In this document: one piece after another, positions 28,566 through 37,086 of the stretch
Numbering within the stretch: the stretch's first letter is position 1
Layout of the letters: the number at the start of each line of letters is the position of its first letter
Origin: Paramoeba atlantica
Lineage: Eukaryota > Discosea
Length of the DNA: 64,000 nt
NCBI GenBank assembly: GCA_977017575.1
Contig: CDRNVI010000029.1
Coordinates: forward strand, 558,001 to 622,000
Direction of reading: 5' to 3'
Position numbers and translations under genes: made by a program
The notes under the pieces: generated by a model
The model's database searches: none
The model's input: the letters and a program-made list of their open reading frames with translations, nothing else
What the model was told of the DNA's origin: nothing

Positions 28566-29540
28566 ATGGGTGATGCATCCACCGGCTTCGTTCGAGAGAA
28601 GCTTCTGTTTTCTGAATCTTATCGTCAATGGTTGTTGCAGTGCTTTGGTCATAAGCAAAAGACTGATAGCAAATACAGCGCTGTTGAACGGAGGTGTGAA
28701 TGTCAAAAATGCGGTCGGCGGCGCTCGCTTTACTGCTACGATTGTCTCGTGCCTACGAGTCGTCTGCGAAACATAATGCCTTCCGACGGCACCCCGCTAC
28801 CTTTGAAGATTCATCTTGTTTTGCACCCTCAAGAAAAAAGAAGCAAGGCTACTTCGTTGCAATGCCCCATTTTATGTCGCCCGGAGGATGTCACGCTTCA
28901 GGTTTATCCGAGGCTGCCACCATGTGTGTACGATGATCCTGACAGAACACTCCTAGTTTACCCTACCCCAACGGCCCGTTCGCTAAATGCTATTTATGAT
29001 CTTGGTCGCTTTAAGCATGCGGTCTTCATTGACAGCACATGGAAGCAAAGCGGTAGCATACTACGAGAAGCTACTGTGCTGCATGAACTACCTCACCAAG
29101 TGTACTTACAGCAATACAACACAAAATTTTGGCGTTTTCAGGACAAAGGGGAAACATTTCTTGCTACAATTGAAGCCATATACTATTTTTTAAGAGAATA
29201 TCACACTATTCGAATGCTATCACCGTGGAGTAGCGCTCTAGAAAACCATTATTATGATGGTCGCTATGATGATCTTTTGGTGTTGTTTGTTCACCAATAT
29301 TGCAAAATACAGTTTCATTATCGAATGCCTGGCGTGAAACGTACTTTTACTCGACGTCATCGGTTGGGTGACTCCTACATTCAAATGTCAAATGATATTT
29401 TTGATAGTGAAGAGGATTTCAATAGAAAGAGTTTTAAGCCGTCTGTAGGAATGAAAATACGAATTGGTTTCCTATGTAAAAACTTAAAAACGTTTTACAA
29501 ATATTGCTTCACCTGCCATACCCTTCGTATTAAACAATAA
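28566..29540 (+). CDS. DTWD1: tRNA-uridine aminocarboxypropyltransferase (DTWD1-like)
   Basis: A 324-residue DTW-domain protein. A zinc cluster is formed by CECQKCGRRRSLYCYDCLVP near 43-62. The catalytic segment AVFIDSTWKQS (the D-x-T/S-W motif) lies near 167-177, followed by LHELPHQVYLQQYNTKFWRF and an acidic ATIEAIYYFLREY. In the family DTWD1 transfers the 3-amino-3-carboxypropyl group from SAM to uridine 20 in the D-loop of certain tRNAs. The ATG at 28566 is the first ATG in a frame that is open further upstream. IDSTW is typical of DTWD1 rather than DTWD2. The C-terminal 60 residues after the domain are variable. Confidence 0.88.
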   Translation: MGDASTGFVREKLLFSESYRQWLLQCFGHKQKTDSKYSAVERRCECQKCGRRRSLYCYDCLVPTSRLRNIMPSDGTPLPLKIHLVLHPQEKRSKATSLQCPILCRPEDVTLQVYPRLPPCVYDDPDRTLLVYPTPTARSLNAIYDLGRFKHAVFIDSTWKQSGSILREATVLHELPHQVYLQQYNTKFWRFQDKGETFLATIEAIYYFLREYHTIRMLSPWSSALENHYYDGRYDDLLVLFVHQYCKIQFHYRMPGVKRTFTRRHRLGDSYIQMSNDIFDSEEDFNRKSFKPSVGMKIRIGFLCKNLKTFYKYCFTCHTLRIKQ

Positions 29541-29817
29541 AAATTAGAAGACTTTAGCCAACTTTTTGCGCATCCCATATGTAGTATTATTTTTTTTCGT
29601 CTAAAGGTCAGCCAAGACCATGGTTTACGTCCGTTTTGCGTTCCGTTTCTCCGGTGATAATCAGTCCGGGTTACCTTTTTAGCTACATGTACACATTCAT
29701 TCCTCCCAGGAATTGTCTATGAGTCAAAAAAATCAGTAAGGATACAACTCCAGCTAATTTTTATAGAATTGTATTTATATTGTGGGCGTTTTGTGGCAGC
29801 CTCTTTTATAGTGCGGT

Positions 29818-30993
29818 ATGAAACGTTTAACCGAAGTATTCCTTCAACAAAACTACCTTTTGCAAGTCGCTTTGCGAAGCGCACACCTTCCGGGAAAGTC
29901 TAGAAAGGTTGACTTCCACGACGTCAACGAGATCAAGGGGTACACATCAGCATTTATGGCGAATAAAAACAGTGTTGCGATCGACGGCGAAGTATGGCAT
30001 GAGGCCATCACGATTGATTATCGACGTGGCATCGCTCTACTAGACCAGGGAGATGTTCTAAGTGCGAGACAAGCTTTTCTGGAACAATCGCGCGTAAATG
30101 ATAACATGGCAAAAAACATTTGGAAGTGCGATACGCCCCACGAGGGACAATTGTCAACAATGTTTCATATCACGCGTCACTGCTGGAATTTTATATATCG
30201 CATTGAGAGTAAACTTAACGAAACCTTCTTTAATCTTCCTGATGAAATTGAAGCTGCGGAGCCTCATTTTGCTCTAGTTTATCATGGAATCGTACGCTAC
30301 ACAATGTTGCATTGGCCAAGATTACTCAATATTTGGCGTCGAATTCGAGAGCTTGGAAATAGAAGATTGCTACTTCCCCAAAATTCAAAGATAGACAAGT
30401 TCTGCATTGTCGACGCTGGTGTAGCCGCGGGTGGAAGCACAGTTTTAATGGCAGTGGCTTCACATCTTTATTTGGGTAAGTGGGAAGATCTGAAAGGTGT
30501 CCCTCCAAAGGTTTTGGCATTTGACACTTTTAGGGGAATGCCTCCTGTTGGAAATATGGACTACCGTTGCTTCGACAAGGCAACTGCGCAGTCGTTGGGC
30601 TGGGGTGAGGGTACTTGCTCTTCTGGGGGGTCGACGGAGATTGTTACGAAACTTGCTACTCAATACAATGTGAACTACCTTGTGGATTGCATTTCTGGGG
30701 ATTTTAGTGATACATTACCTGCGTATTTCACTTCTGCCTCGGAGCCTCGTAACGTTATCTTCGCTCATCTGGACAGTGACTGGTACGACAGTACAAGACT
30801 GGCCTTGCGGTACGTCTACCCTGCTGTCATTAACAATGTGGGGGAAGCACAAATCGACGACTACAACTATTGGAATGGAAGCAGAAGAGCCGTTGATGAA
30901 TACTTCGCCCTGTCAACTAAGAATTACAACAACAATATTCTCAAGAAAGTGCCGTACGATGATAACGCACGTTGGATCACCAAACAAAAGTAA
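29818..30993 (+). CDS. TylF/MycF-type SAM-dependent methyltransferase
   Basis: A 391-residue product whose C-terminal 200 residues match the macrocin-O-methyltransferase (TylF) domain: CIVDAGVAAGGSTVLMAVAS (SAM site) near 198-218, VLAFDTFRGMPPVG near 235-248, VIFAHLDSDWYDSTRLALR near 317-335 (metal-binding Asp residues), and AQIDDYNYWNGSRRAVDEYF near 344-363. Family members methylate sugars or small molecules with Mg2+. The N-terminal 190 residues have no recognised domain and look helical. There are no secondary-metabolism neighbours, so the substrate cannot be guessed. The start at 29818 follows CTCTTTTATAG, an acceptor-like stretch. Confidence 0.85.
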   Translation: MKRLTEVFLQQNYLLQVALRSAHLPGKSRKVDFHDVNEIKGYTSAFMANKNSVAIDGEVWHEAITIDYRRGIALLDQGDVLSARQAFLEQSRVNDNMAKNIWKCDTPHEGQLSTMFHITRHCWNFIYRIESKLNETFFNLPDEIEAAEPHFALVYHGIVRYTMLHWPRLLNIWRRIRELGNRRLLLPQNSKIDKFCIVDAGVAAGGSTVLMAVASHLYLGKWEDLKGVPPKVLAFDTFRGMPPVGNMDYRCFDKATAQSLGWGEGTCSSGGSTEIVTKLATQYNVNYLVDCISGDFSDTLPAYFTSASEPRNVIFAHLDSDWYDSTRLALRYVYPAVINNVGEAQIDDYNYWNGSRRAVDEYFALSTKNYNNNILKKVPYDDNARWITKQK

Positions 30994-31335
30994 TCAGTCT
31001 ACGCAAAAGTAAACAACTGAAATCGTCTACTACTCAGAGGGTTGAAACCTGTCCTGTTTTCTTAGGTTTTGCCAGGACGCTTGGTAATTGCTCTAGTTTT
31101 ATTTTTTTTCTTCTCTCTTTCTTCTGATGAAATTTTGCGTATTCCAAAATGCATGCGGATTTTTATTGTGCTGCGGGTTATTATTCCGAAACAGCGCGAA
31201 ACACCGCGAAACAGCGCTTTACGTCATACGCAGCCCCTCATGTAAAAGGCAAACGTTACACGACTGATAGTTCATATCCCACACAACATAACCAGTCAGA
31301 ATAAACAGACATTATTTTAGTCGCTTCGCTACTAA

Positions 31336-31374
31336 CGGTTAAACGCGCTGGTTGTTTTCAACTTAGAAGTCACT
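31336..31374. repeat. Single arm of the GTTAAACGCGGTGG palindrome family
   Basis: GGTTAAACGCGCTGGTTGTT followed by TTCAACTTAGAAGTCACTCA matches the left arm of the complete palindromes at 51.9 and 63.8 kb; the right arm is absent. Confidence 0.7.
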
Positions 31375-31477
31375 CAGGTGAAAGTCAAGCCTTATTTCGC
31401 AAAAAGAGGAATTTTTTCTATGTGGTCATTCGGTCATACTTCCAAAGTATTTCTTATGATAATTTTCGCATATAGTG

Positions 31478-31585
31478 TACCCCCCCTAGTTATCTGTCAA
31501 CCCCCCACTCACCCCCTAGTTATCTGTCGCTTTTCGCCCATTCGATATTTTGTTTCGTCGACCCCCCTAGTTATCTGTCGCCATT
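31478..31585. repeat. CCCCCTAGTTATCTGTC repeats
   Basis: Three copies of a C-run followed by TAGTTATCTGTC, with CACTCA and CGCTTTTCGCCCATTCG spacers. Related copies at 2,134-2,230 carry CTTTTTGGCCC in the same relative place. Likely tips of a C-run element family. Confidence 0.7.
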
Positions 31586-31651
31586 TTTCAAAAAAATGAA
31601 AAATCTAAAACATAATACATACTATGTTGTTCTGAGAACTGTTCTTTGTTC

Positions 31652-32107
31652 TCAGAACACCGAGAACACCATTCTATGAACCCAGTTTACTTGAAAGGTT
31701 TCGATGAGCTTTGAAAAATAAATCATCCAGCGAGCCGTTGTTGCATCGACTGCAGCGTAGAAAATACGCTTCCTATGGGCGGATCTGGAGAACATGATCC
31801 AGTCCCAGTGATTTTTATTACCAGAAAGCAGGCGACGCATGCCATCCTGTATGAACGACCGACATGCGAAAGCTTCATCCGAGTCATTAATTTCACCGAG
31901 AAGACTTTGTTGCTTCGAAATGTGACTTGTTGCTAGTTCCAATATGTCGTATTCATGTCGCAAGTAACCGGCGAATTGATACTGTTTTCTTACAGAGACA
32001 ATATCAACACGATTGGCCGCAAGTGCCCAATTATCAGCGATACACAGAGTACTATCAGTGAGGTGGCAGTGTCTGTCAGGGAAGACACAATCACATTTGG
32101 TGACCAT
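31652..32107 (-). CDS. Unknown ORF downstream of the LINE
   Basis: A 151-residue minus-strand frame starting MVTKCDCVFPDRHCHL at the first ATG. It is Cys/His-containing at the N-terminus, then has mixed hydrophilic sequence (VRKQYQFAGYLRHEYDILEL; RKRIFYAAVDATTARWMIYF). Not recognised. Sequence balance looks protein-like, but it sits in repeat-rich DNA just beyond the LINE 3' end and may be part of a host locus or element interrupted by the LINE. The last residues run into AT-rich sequence. Confidence 0.35.
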   Translation of the reverse strand: MVTKCDCVFPDRHCHLTDSTLCIADNWALAANRVDIVSVRKQYQFAGYLRHEYDILELATSHISKQQSLLGEINDSDEAFACRSFIQDGMRRLLSGNKNHWDWIMFSRSAHRKRIFYAAVDATTARWMIYFSKLIETFQVNWVHRMVFSVF

Positions 32108-32149
32108 AAGTAATCTCTTCTCCAAGCTAGCATTGTTGGCTCCTCAAGT

Positions 32150-32242
32150 TTGATGTTCATGCGTTCGTTGGCGCAGAGATACAGCCCTTGATGCGACAGC
32201 CGATATCATCGGCTCAATCCGTAATGACGGATGTCGCACCAA
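32150..32242 (-). other. LINE 3' untranslated region with predicted three-way-junction fold
   Basis: On the minus strand: an outer stem TGCGACA/TGTCGCA encloses hairpin ATCCGTCATTACGGAT and hairpin GCCGATGATATCGGC. A stretch ending GCATGAACATCAAA follows. A second copy is at 38,937-39,031 on the + strand, with the outer stem and first hairpin unchanged. In site-specific LINEs a structured 3' UTR is what the reverse transcriptase recognises, so this is the likely priming/recognition element. Confidence 0.65.
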
Positions 32243-32329
32243 GTATATTAATCATGCAGTTGTACTGCAGAGATTAGCCCTGGACAAGTGAGCACGCCCA
32301 AAACGTGCTGCTTGTTCGGGTTTGCCGTT

Positions 32330-33517
32330 TCACTGAAAGCTGTGCACCTCCCACGTAGGGTTCTCGCGGTGCTGATATATTACGAAGCTTCCCCTGATAG
32401 CGCGCTGGGCCATTGTTTCCCTACATTCGGAGGCAAGGCTCTTGTCTCCTCCGAAAAGAGAGTTCAACGCGCGAGTGGTGGAGTTAAGCTTTCCTCTTGC
32501 ACCCACCTCAAAAACCAGTAAAAATGTAGATGGATTGATCAGCTTTCTCTGATTATAGATAAACGAATACTTTTGAACCTTCCGCTCATGAGCATCAGCA
32601 AAGTTTTCTTCCCATGGTGAGGTCAACTCGATGATGAATTCCGCCCCATTGTGCAACTTTAACCACCCGTCTGGTCTCAATTCAGTTTCTTGCGAGAGCC
32701 AGGCGGGAGGGTTTCTGTATTGTTGCAAGTCGAAGTGTAAGTGGGCCGTGTGGGGAGATGAGGACATGGCTTCCGCGAGTGTCGAAAGGGTGAGGTCGTG
32801 CCGGTAGTTGTATCTCCCTTGGCTTAGAGCTACCGAGCATCCCGTTAATATATGACGTGGTGTCTGCATGGCTTCTCGGCAAATTGGGCACTTTGCATCC
32901 GTGTGGGTGGATATACCCCATCGACGGAGGGACGCACGGGTCGGTAGAGGGGTTTGAGTCAATACGGATGCCGCGAAACGCGAGAGAGAAGGGCTCTTGA
33001 TATTGCATAGGGCAGACGCAAACTCTTTTGCTAACTCGCCTTCAGTGGCCATTTGAAACCATTGGCAGGCGATCGTAGTTCGTCGCTGCACAGACGCGGC
33101 GAGGAAACGCTCGTACTCGTCATTTACTGTCTGCCGTAACCGTCTTGGGCCGTCACGATTCTCGTAGAGCTGAACAGCTGGGCGGATGCGTCCGGATGAT
33201 CTCCTGTTTTGCTCGGTGGCAATCCTCTGTCTCAAAGCTTGCAAAACGGCGGGGTCGCGCGATCGATTCATTTGGGAAATAGCTGACGCAGTGCACTGCA
33301 GCCACAGCTTCGTTATACTGGTTATGCTCCATCCGCGTTCTGAGTAAATGAGCTCGCTTGTGGCGGTTTTCGCAATATTGAGCCACTTCCGTATACGTGT
33401 TGTCACTAGTTTTTGTAGACGGAGAACGAAGTTAAAGGTTAATCCAGGATTTACTGTGAGAACATAGCGCAGTCTGGAAATAATAGCATTATTATAAATA
33501 TATATGGTTATATCCAC
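32330..33517 (-). pseudogene. LINE C-terminal part: CCHC motif and restriction-like endonuclease
   Basis: A 395-codon frame. It includes CPICREAMQTPRHILTGC near 220-237 (C-x2-C-x8-H-x4-C), the typical knuckle upstream of the endonuclease, then LRPDGWLKLH with FIIELTSPWEENFADAHERK near 300-325 and QKYSFI. RPD...E.T.PWE is the PD-(D/E)xK core of restriction-like endonucleases of R2-type LINEs. The frame is intact to its TGA-type end at 32,330. It is separated from the RT core by the TIR element at 33,661-34,455. Confidence 0.8.
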
Positions 33518-33660
33518 AGTCGTGCTGGTTGTTCGTGCGCACTTTCCGATATGTTATCCAACCACGTTCTCAATTTCGAGCGCAGAGATGAAAATAGAGT
33601 TTTGCCTTGCTGTGCTCCGGGTGCGAGAGTCATCCCCAAGAAGCAGCTACCCTTATCACA

Positions 33661-34455
33661 TGCAGTAGTGTTCAGCCTCTTTTACCCCCCCCTACAGGTC
33701 TTGTAATTTGTCCGATTTTGGAAATATTTTGTATGGGACTGTTTTTTGACCCAATCGTTCCGAATCCGAGGTCCTTTTCACTCGTGGACACCTGTATCAT
33801 ACCTAAACCGGAAAAAAACTGCAAAAAAAAGTCGATGTTTTTTTCACAGTGCATTTTTTTAAAATTGGTACATTTATTTGTGATTCATGACGAAGAGGCA
33901 CCGCCCCCTGTGTTTACCTTCCTCCCGCGTGCGCCCCGAAATGCGCACGGCACTCGCAATCGATTACGAGCGACTTAAGTCCTATAAGGCAGTCGCAAAA
34001 CTCCAGCGATGTCTCGCCGCGTAAAGGATGTGCTGAAACCCCGAAACAGGACTCAACTTCGGGAGTCCATCATTGAACGTTTCGTTTTTTTCCGAAGATC
34101 AACCGGAAACGTTTAAGAATATCTTCCGGAACTATCGTAAACATTTACTTTTGGTCAAGGAGGCCAAAGGGCATATGACTAAATACTAGAGATTACTTTG
34201 TACTCTTTTTCCACGTCTTCTGACCTACTTTACTACTCATATTCATCCGGAAAATTCGAAAAAATGCCCCGAAAAAAGTCGCAATTAGCTTTTTTGACCC
34301 CTACCTGGCTAGGGGGGGGTAGGGGGTCGCTCGAGTGAAAAGGACCTCGGATTCGGAACGATTGGGTCGAAAAACGGTGTTATACCAAATATTTCCAAAA
34401 TTGGACAAAATACAAGACCTGTAGGGAGGGGTAAAAGAGGCTAAACACCACTGTA
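33661..34455. mobile_element. Non-autonomous TIR element, copy 2 (nested in the LINE RT)
   Basis: Opposite orientation to copy 1 at 4,984-5,734, with the same roughly 130-bp terminal inverted repeats (left GTGTTCAGCCTCTTTTACCC, right ending GGCTAAACACCACTGTA). It interrupts the LINE just downstream of the RT motif-C segment, so it inserted after the LINE. Left terminus begins TGCAGTAGTG, slightly diverged. The interior carries a 45-codon ORF at 33,887-34,024 (MTKRHRPLCLPS...KSYKAVAKLQRC) homologous to the ORF in copy 1. Confidence 0.85.
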
Positions 34456-34736
34456 TGTGAGGAATCGGTTGTCCACAAGCCATAATACGGGGGCGATGGG
34501 TCATATATCCTCCCTCATGTACTGCCATGTGTTGCGTCCGACATTTCTTGACATTTAGCTGAAGACCCATGATGCCTAATGCCTTTATCAGGGCATTTGT
34601 TACTTGTTGCATTTCTCCTGGGGTATTGGTCATAATTGTTACATCGTCTGCGAATGCTTTGAGGAAAGATTGAGTGTCATTCCACACTATGCCAAGTAGT
34701 TTTATCATGCACTTATAGTGCAGAGATTTACTCATC
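34456..34736 (-). pseudogene. LINE reverse-transcriptase segment with AFADD motif
   Basis: Minus-strand reading contains LKAFADDVTIMTNTPGEMQQ and LQLNVKKCRTQHMAVH, i.e. RT motif C (F-A-D-D) and motif D/E region. The frame continues upstream to the inserted 0.5-kb segment and downstream directly into the TIR element. It joins logically with the RT N-terminal part at 35,237-35,788. Confidence 0.8.
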
Positions 34737-35236
34737 ATGTCCTTATCCCGCATACGACGGGTGGATCATGTGAGGTTTCGTCCTCGCCGGAGGTGTGCGG
34801 GTGCGGAGAGCTGGCGTCCCAGGTGCAGAGAGCTCGGTTGTCATGTGCAGGTGCAGAGAGCCGGATGCGTAATCCCCATATTACAGTTTCGGGGGCAATC
34901 CGGGTGCAGAGAGCTGCGACAGAGCCGAGGTGCGGAGAGCTGGGCGACCGCCAGGTGCAGAGAGCCGAGCCTCGTCGGCGGAGGACACGTCTAGTGGTCC
35001 TCAAGGGAGGCCACCGTGACGCATGGCCCTCTCGGAGAGGAAAAAGACAAGTCGAAAAAAAGCCGAGAGGGGGAAGCACACTCACTCCAGGGGAGTGAGT
35101 CGGGGAGGGGTGAAGTGGTGAAAGCGCGTCCCCTGCTTCAGCGACAAGAGGGACAGTTCCGACCTTAGTGCCGGCCGGCAACGGGCATAAAAATACAGTA
35201 AGAGTATGCCCGTTGCCGGGGAAAGAAAGGATTAAC
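34737..35236. mobile_element. Inserted GC-rich segment with GTGCRGAGAGC repeats and hairpins, inside the LINE RT
   Basis: It separates the RT N-terminal and motif-C segments. It holds six copies of GTGC(A/G)GAGAGC between 34,795 and 34,972, then strong hairpins: CCCTCTCGGAGAG/CCGAGAGGGGG, CACTCACTCCAGGGGAGTGAG and, at the right end, GGCAACGGGCATA/TATGCCCGTTGCC (about 35,178-35,218). Composition is much more GC-rich than the flanks. No ORF I trust. No target-site duplication was identified, so the exact ends are approximate. Confidence 0.5.
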
Positions 35237-35788
35237 TCAACAAGGTACAGAAACTAGTTGGGTAGAGTTGATCTTAGGTAGCGAAAGACTACTTCTATGG
35301 TGCTCCAGAAGCTCACACAAAGCCTGTGTATGCTCGATCGTTCCGTTGACCCCAGGTAAGAACCCCTGCTGTATAGTTGTATCTATGATTCCCGTGGATG
35401 TGACATGCTCAAGAATTCGATGGCTAATTATCGTGTGGAATAGTTTACCCAGACAGCTTGTGAGGCAAATTAGACGCCAGTTCCCAAGATTGCTGGTTTC
35501 CCCATCCTTATGTGTCAGAAGAGTGGCTCCTCGTTTCCAGCTATCGGGGCACGTACCGAAGGTAAGGAGGTCGTTGAAAGCCTGTGCTATGGAAGGATAT
35601 AGAGCTGCGCAGCGTTTTAAGACAGCGTTCCCAATGGTATCTGCGCCAGGGGCAGCGGATGGTCTCTTTGAAGCTATCGCCGCCTCGATGGCACTGCAAT
35701 CGATCTCAGCCCAATACATGTCTGACTGTACCTGAGGTCCCAAGAGCTCTGTGGGAGGAAGTCCATAGTTTTCTTGTGGGGTTTGCAT
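35237..35788 (-). pseudogene. LINE reverse-transcriptase N-terminal segment
   Basis: A 183-codon frame with RT motifs 0-2: IASKRPSAAPGADTIGNAVL (the PG.D fingers motif), CPDSWKRGATLLTHKDGETS, NLGNWRLICLTSCLGKLFHT (the N.R.I/L...K motif) and LEHVTSTG..QQGFLPGVNG. The catalytic motif A that should follow is cut by the inserted segment at 34,737-35,236. Confidence 0.8.
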
Positions 35789-35818
35789 GCTATTCCGAAA
35801 ATAGGTTGTGATTTCCTC

Positions 35819-36966
35819 CTAGGAGCAGTCCGGGTACTTGCCCCACCGCTGATCTGCCTCTTTCGTGTGCGCATCAAGGCATTCCCCAGCTGCAGTCCCA
35901 GGATTTCTTTGGAATCGCACTTTAGCCCAGCGCTTGGCGATCTCCTCTCGTTGTGTCCTGCTTTCTTCTGCATAGACTTTTAGCAGCTTACTAGCTTCTT
36001 TTATTTCTCCTTTTAAGCGGTCGCGTTCCACTCGTCCATGGCTGTATCGCAGTGATATTTTGAGCCGGCGGATATGGCCCTCCATTTGCTTGGCTGAACG
36101 GTCGGCTGCAAGGGGTCGAGATCTACGTTGGGCGCGTCCTGTGTGGGTGCGTAGGCGAAAGCCTTCCACTGCGTCAGCCTTGCACGCAGTCTCGTAGGCA
36201 CTCACCGCAATACTTGCAGTCAGAAGTTCTGCCTGGTGTTTAGCTTCATCTGCGGTAGTTGCAGGGCGCAGAAATTTCGCGCATCGCTCTGCTGCGCGTC
36301 TTTCGGTCTGCTTCCACTGATCGCTAGAAAAGTGAATCATAATTCTTCCTCCTTCAATGGACTTCAGAGTTCTTAGGAGGGATGCGCTCGTCTCTTCCTC
36401 GTTGTGCGTCCTCTGTGACGACATTATTCTGTTTGCGTTGCGTGATCGACGGCTCGGTGCACTGGATTGGAGCATTGACGGTTGTAGGGGTGGCTGTGGG
36501 GGTGATTGGGGGCTGGGCAAAGTGGTGTCTGGGCCATCTGCCACGCCGCGTGTGGTAGAAGTTTCGTTCGCGTGTGCAGGTGTTCGGCTTTCCGTCCGTG
36601 CTGTGCGGAGGTGCGCTTCCTCTGTTACGTTTGTTGCCGGTACTCTGTGTTCCGTCTCTGTTCGGTTTCCACTGTTCAGCGCAGTACTTGGACGAGTATT
36701 ACCATGATCATTTCGGGTTTGCGCAGTCTCTGGCTGTGCCTGGGTCACATGTTCAGTTGAGGGATTCGATTCGTCAGGGTGGATCTGCATGTACGACCCG
36801 GAGATAAGGCTACGCAGGCCCCGGAGCCCGGCCCACACGAGTGAGTTGACCACAGGTCGGACTGAGGAGGTGGACACACCATCCTTGCAGCACTTGTGCT
36901 TGCAAGTAGTTTTATCAAAGCATTTGGGTAAGCACGGGCGGAGCTGGGTTTGTGGTTCTGGAGCAC
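35819..36966 (-). pseudogene. LINE middle region, fourth Cys/His motif and linker
   Basis: Begins with PCLPKCFDKTTCKHKCCKDG (about 36,880-36,940), the fourth member of the motif array. A long Thr/Ser/Pro/Glu-rich linker and then a basic helical region (RAQRRSRPLAADRSAKQMEG; REEIAKRWAKVRFQRNPG) precede the RT. The 35,819 stop is in frame with neither neighbour, so the region is separated from the RT by a frameshift. Confidence 0.7.
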
Positions 36967-37086
36967 GCGTGTTGTTCTCTATCGCCGGAGGTGTGCCGAC
37001 GGAAAGAGGGACTGATAAGGGTGGGGTTTCATTTCTTTCAGCGGACGAGGGTAACAGGTTCCTCTATAGCAGGTCAGCCACCGGTT

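Larger units (their letters stand above)
30994..31651. other. Intergenic, start of the mobile island
   Basis: Contains CCGAAACAGCGCGAAACACC / CGCGAAACAGCGC repeats at 31,186-31,222 (the motif recurs at 39,250), a single arm of the palindrome family at 31,336-31,374, and three CCCCCTAGTTATCTGTC units at 31,478-31,585. No supported gene. Confidence 0.6.

Noticed and set aside
32170-32240. Hammerhead ribozyme in the LINE 3' end
   Set aside because: CGATGA resembles the core, but no GAAA and no NUH cleavage site are in the right places.
35170-35220. HDV-like ribozyme at the start of GGCCGGCAACGGGCAT
   Set aside because: The sequence begins like an HDV ribozyme, but the rest is a simple long hairpin without the nested double-pseudoknot segments.
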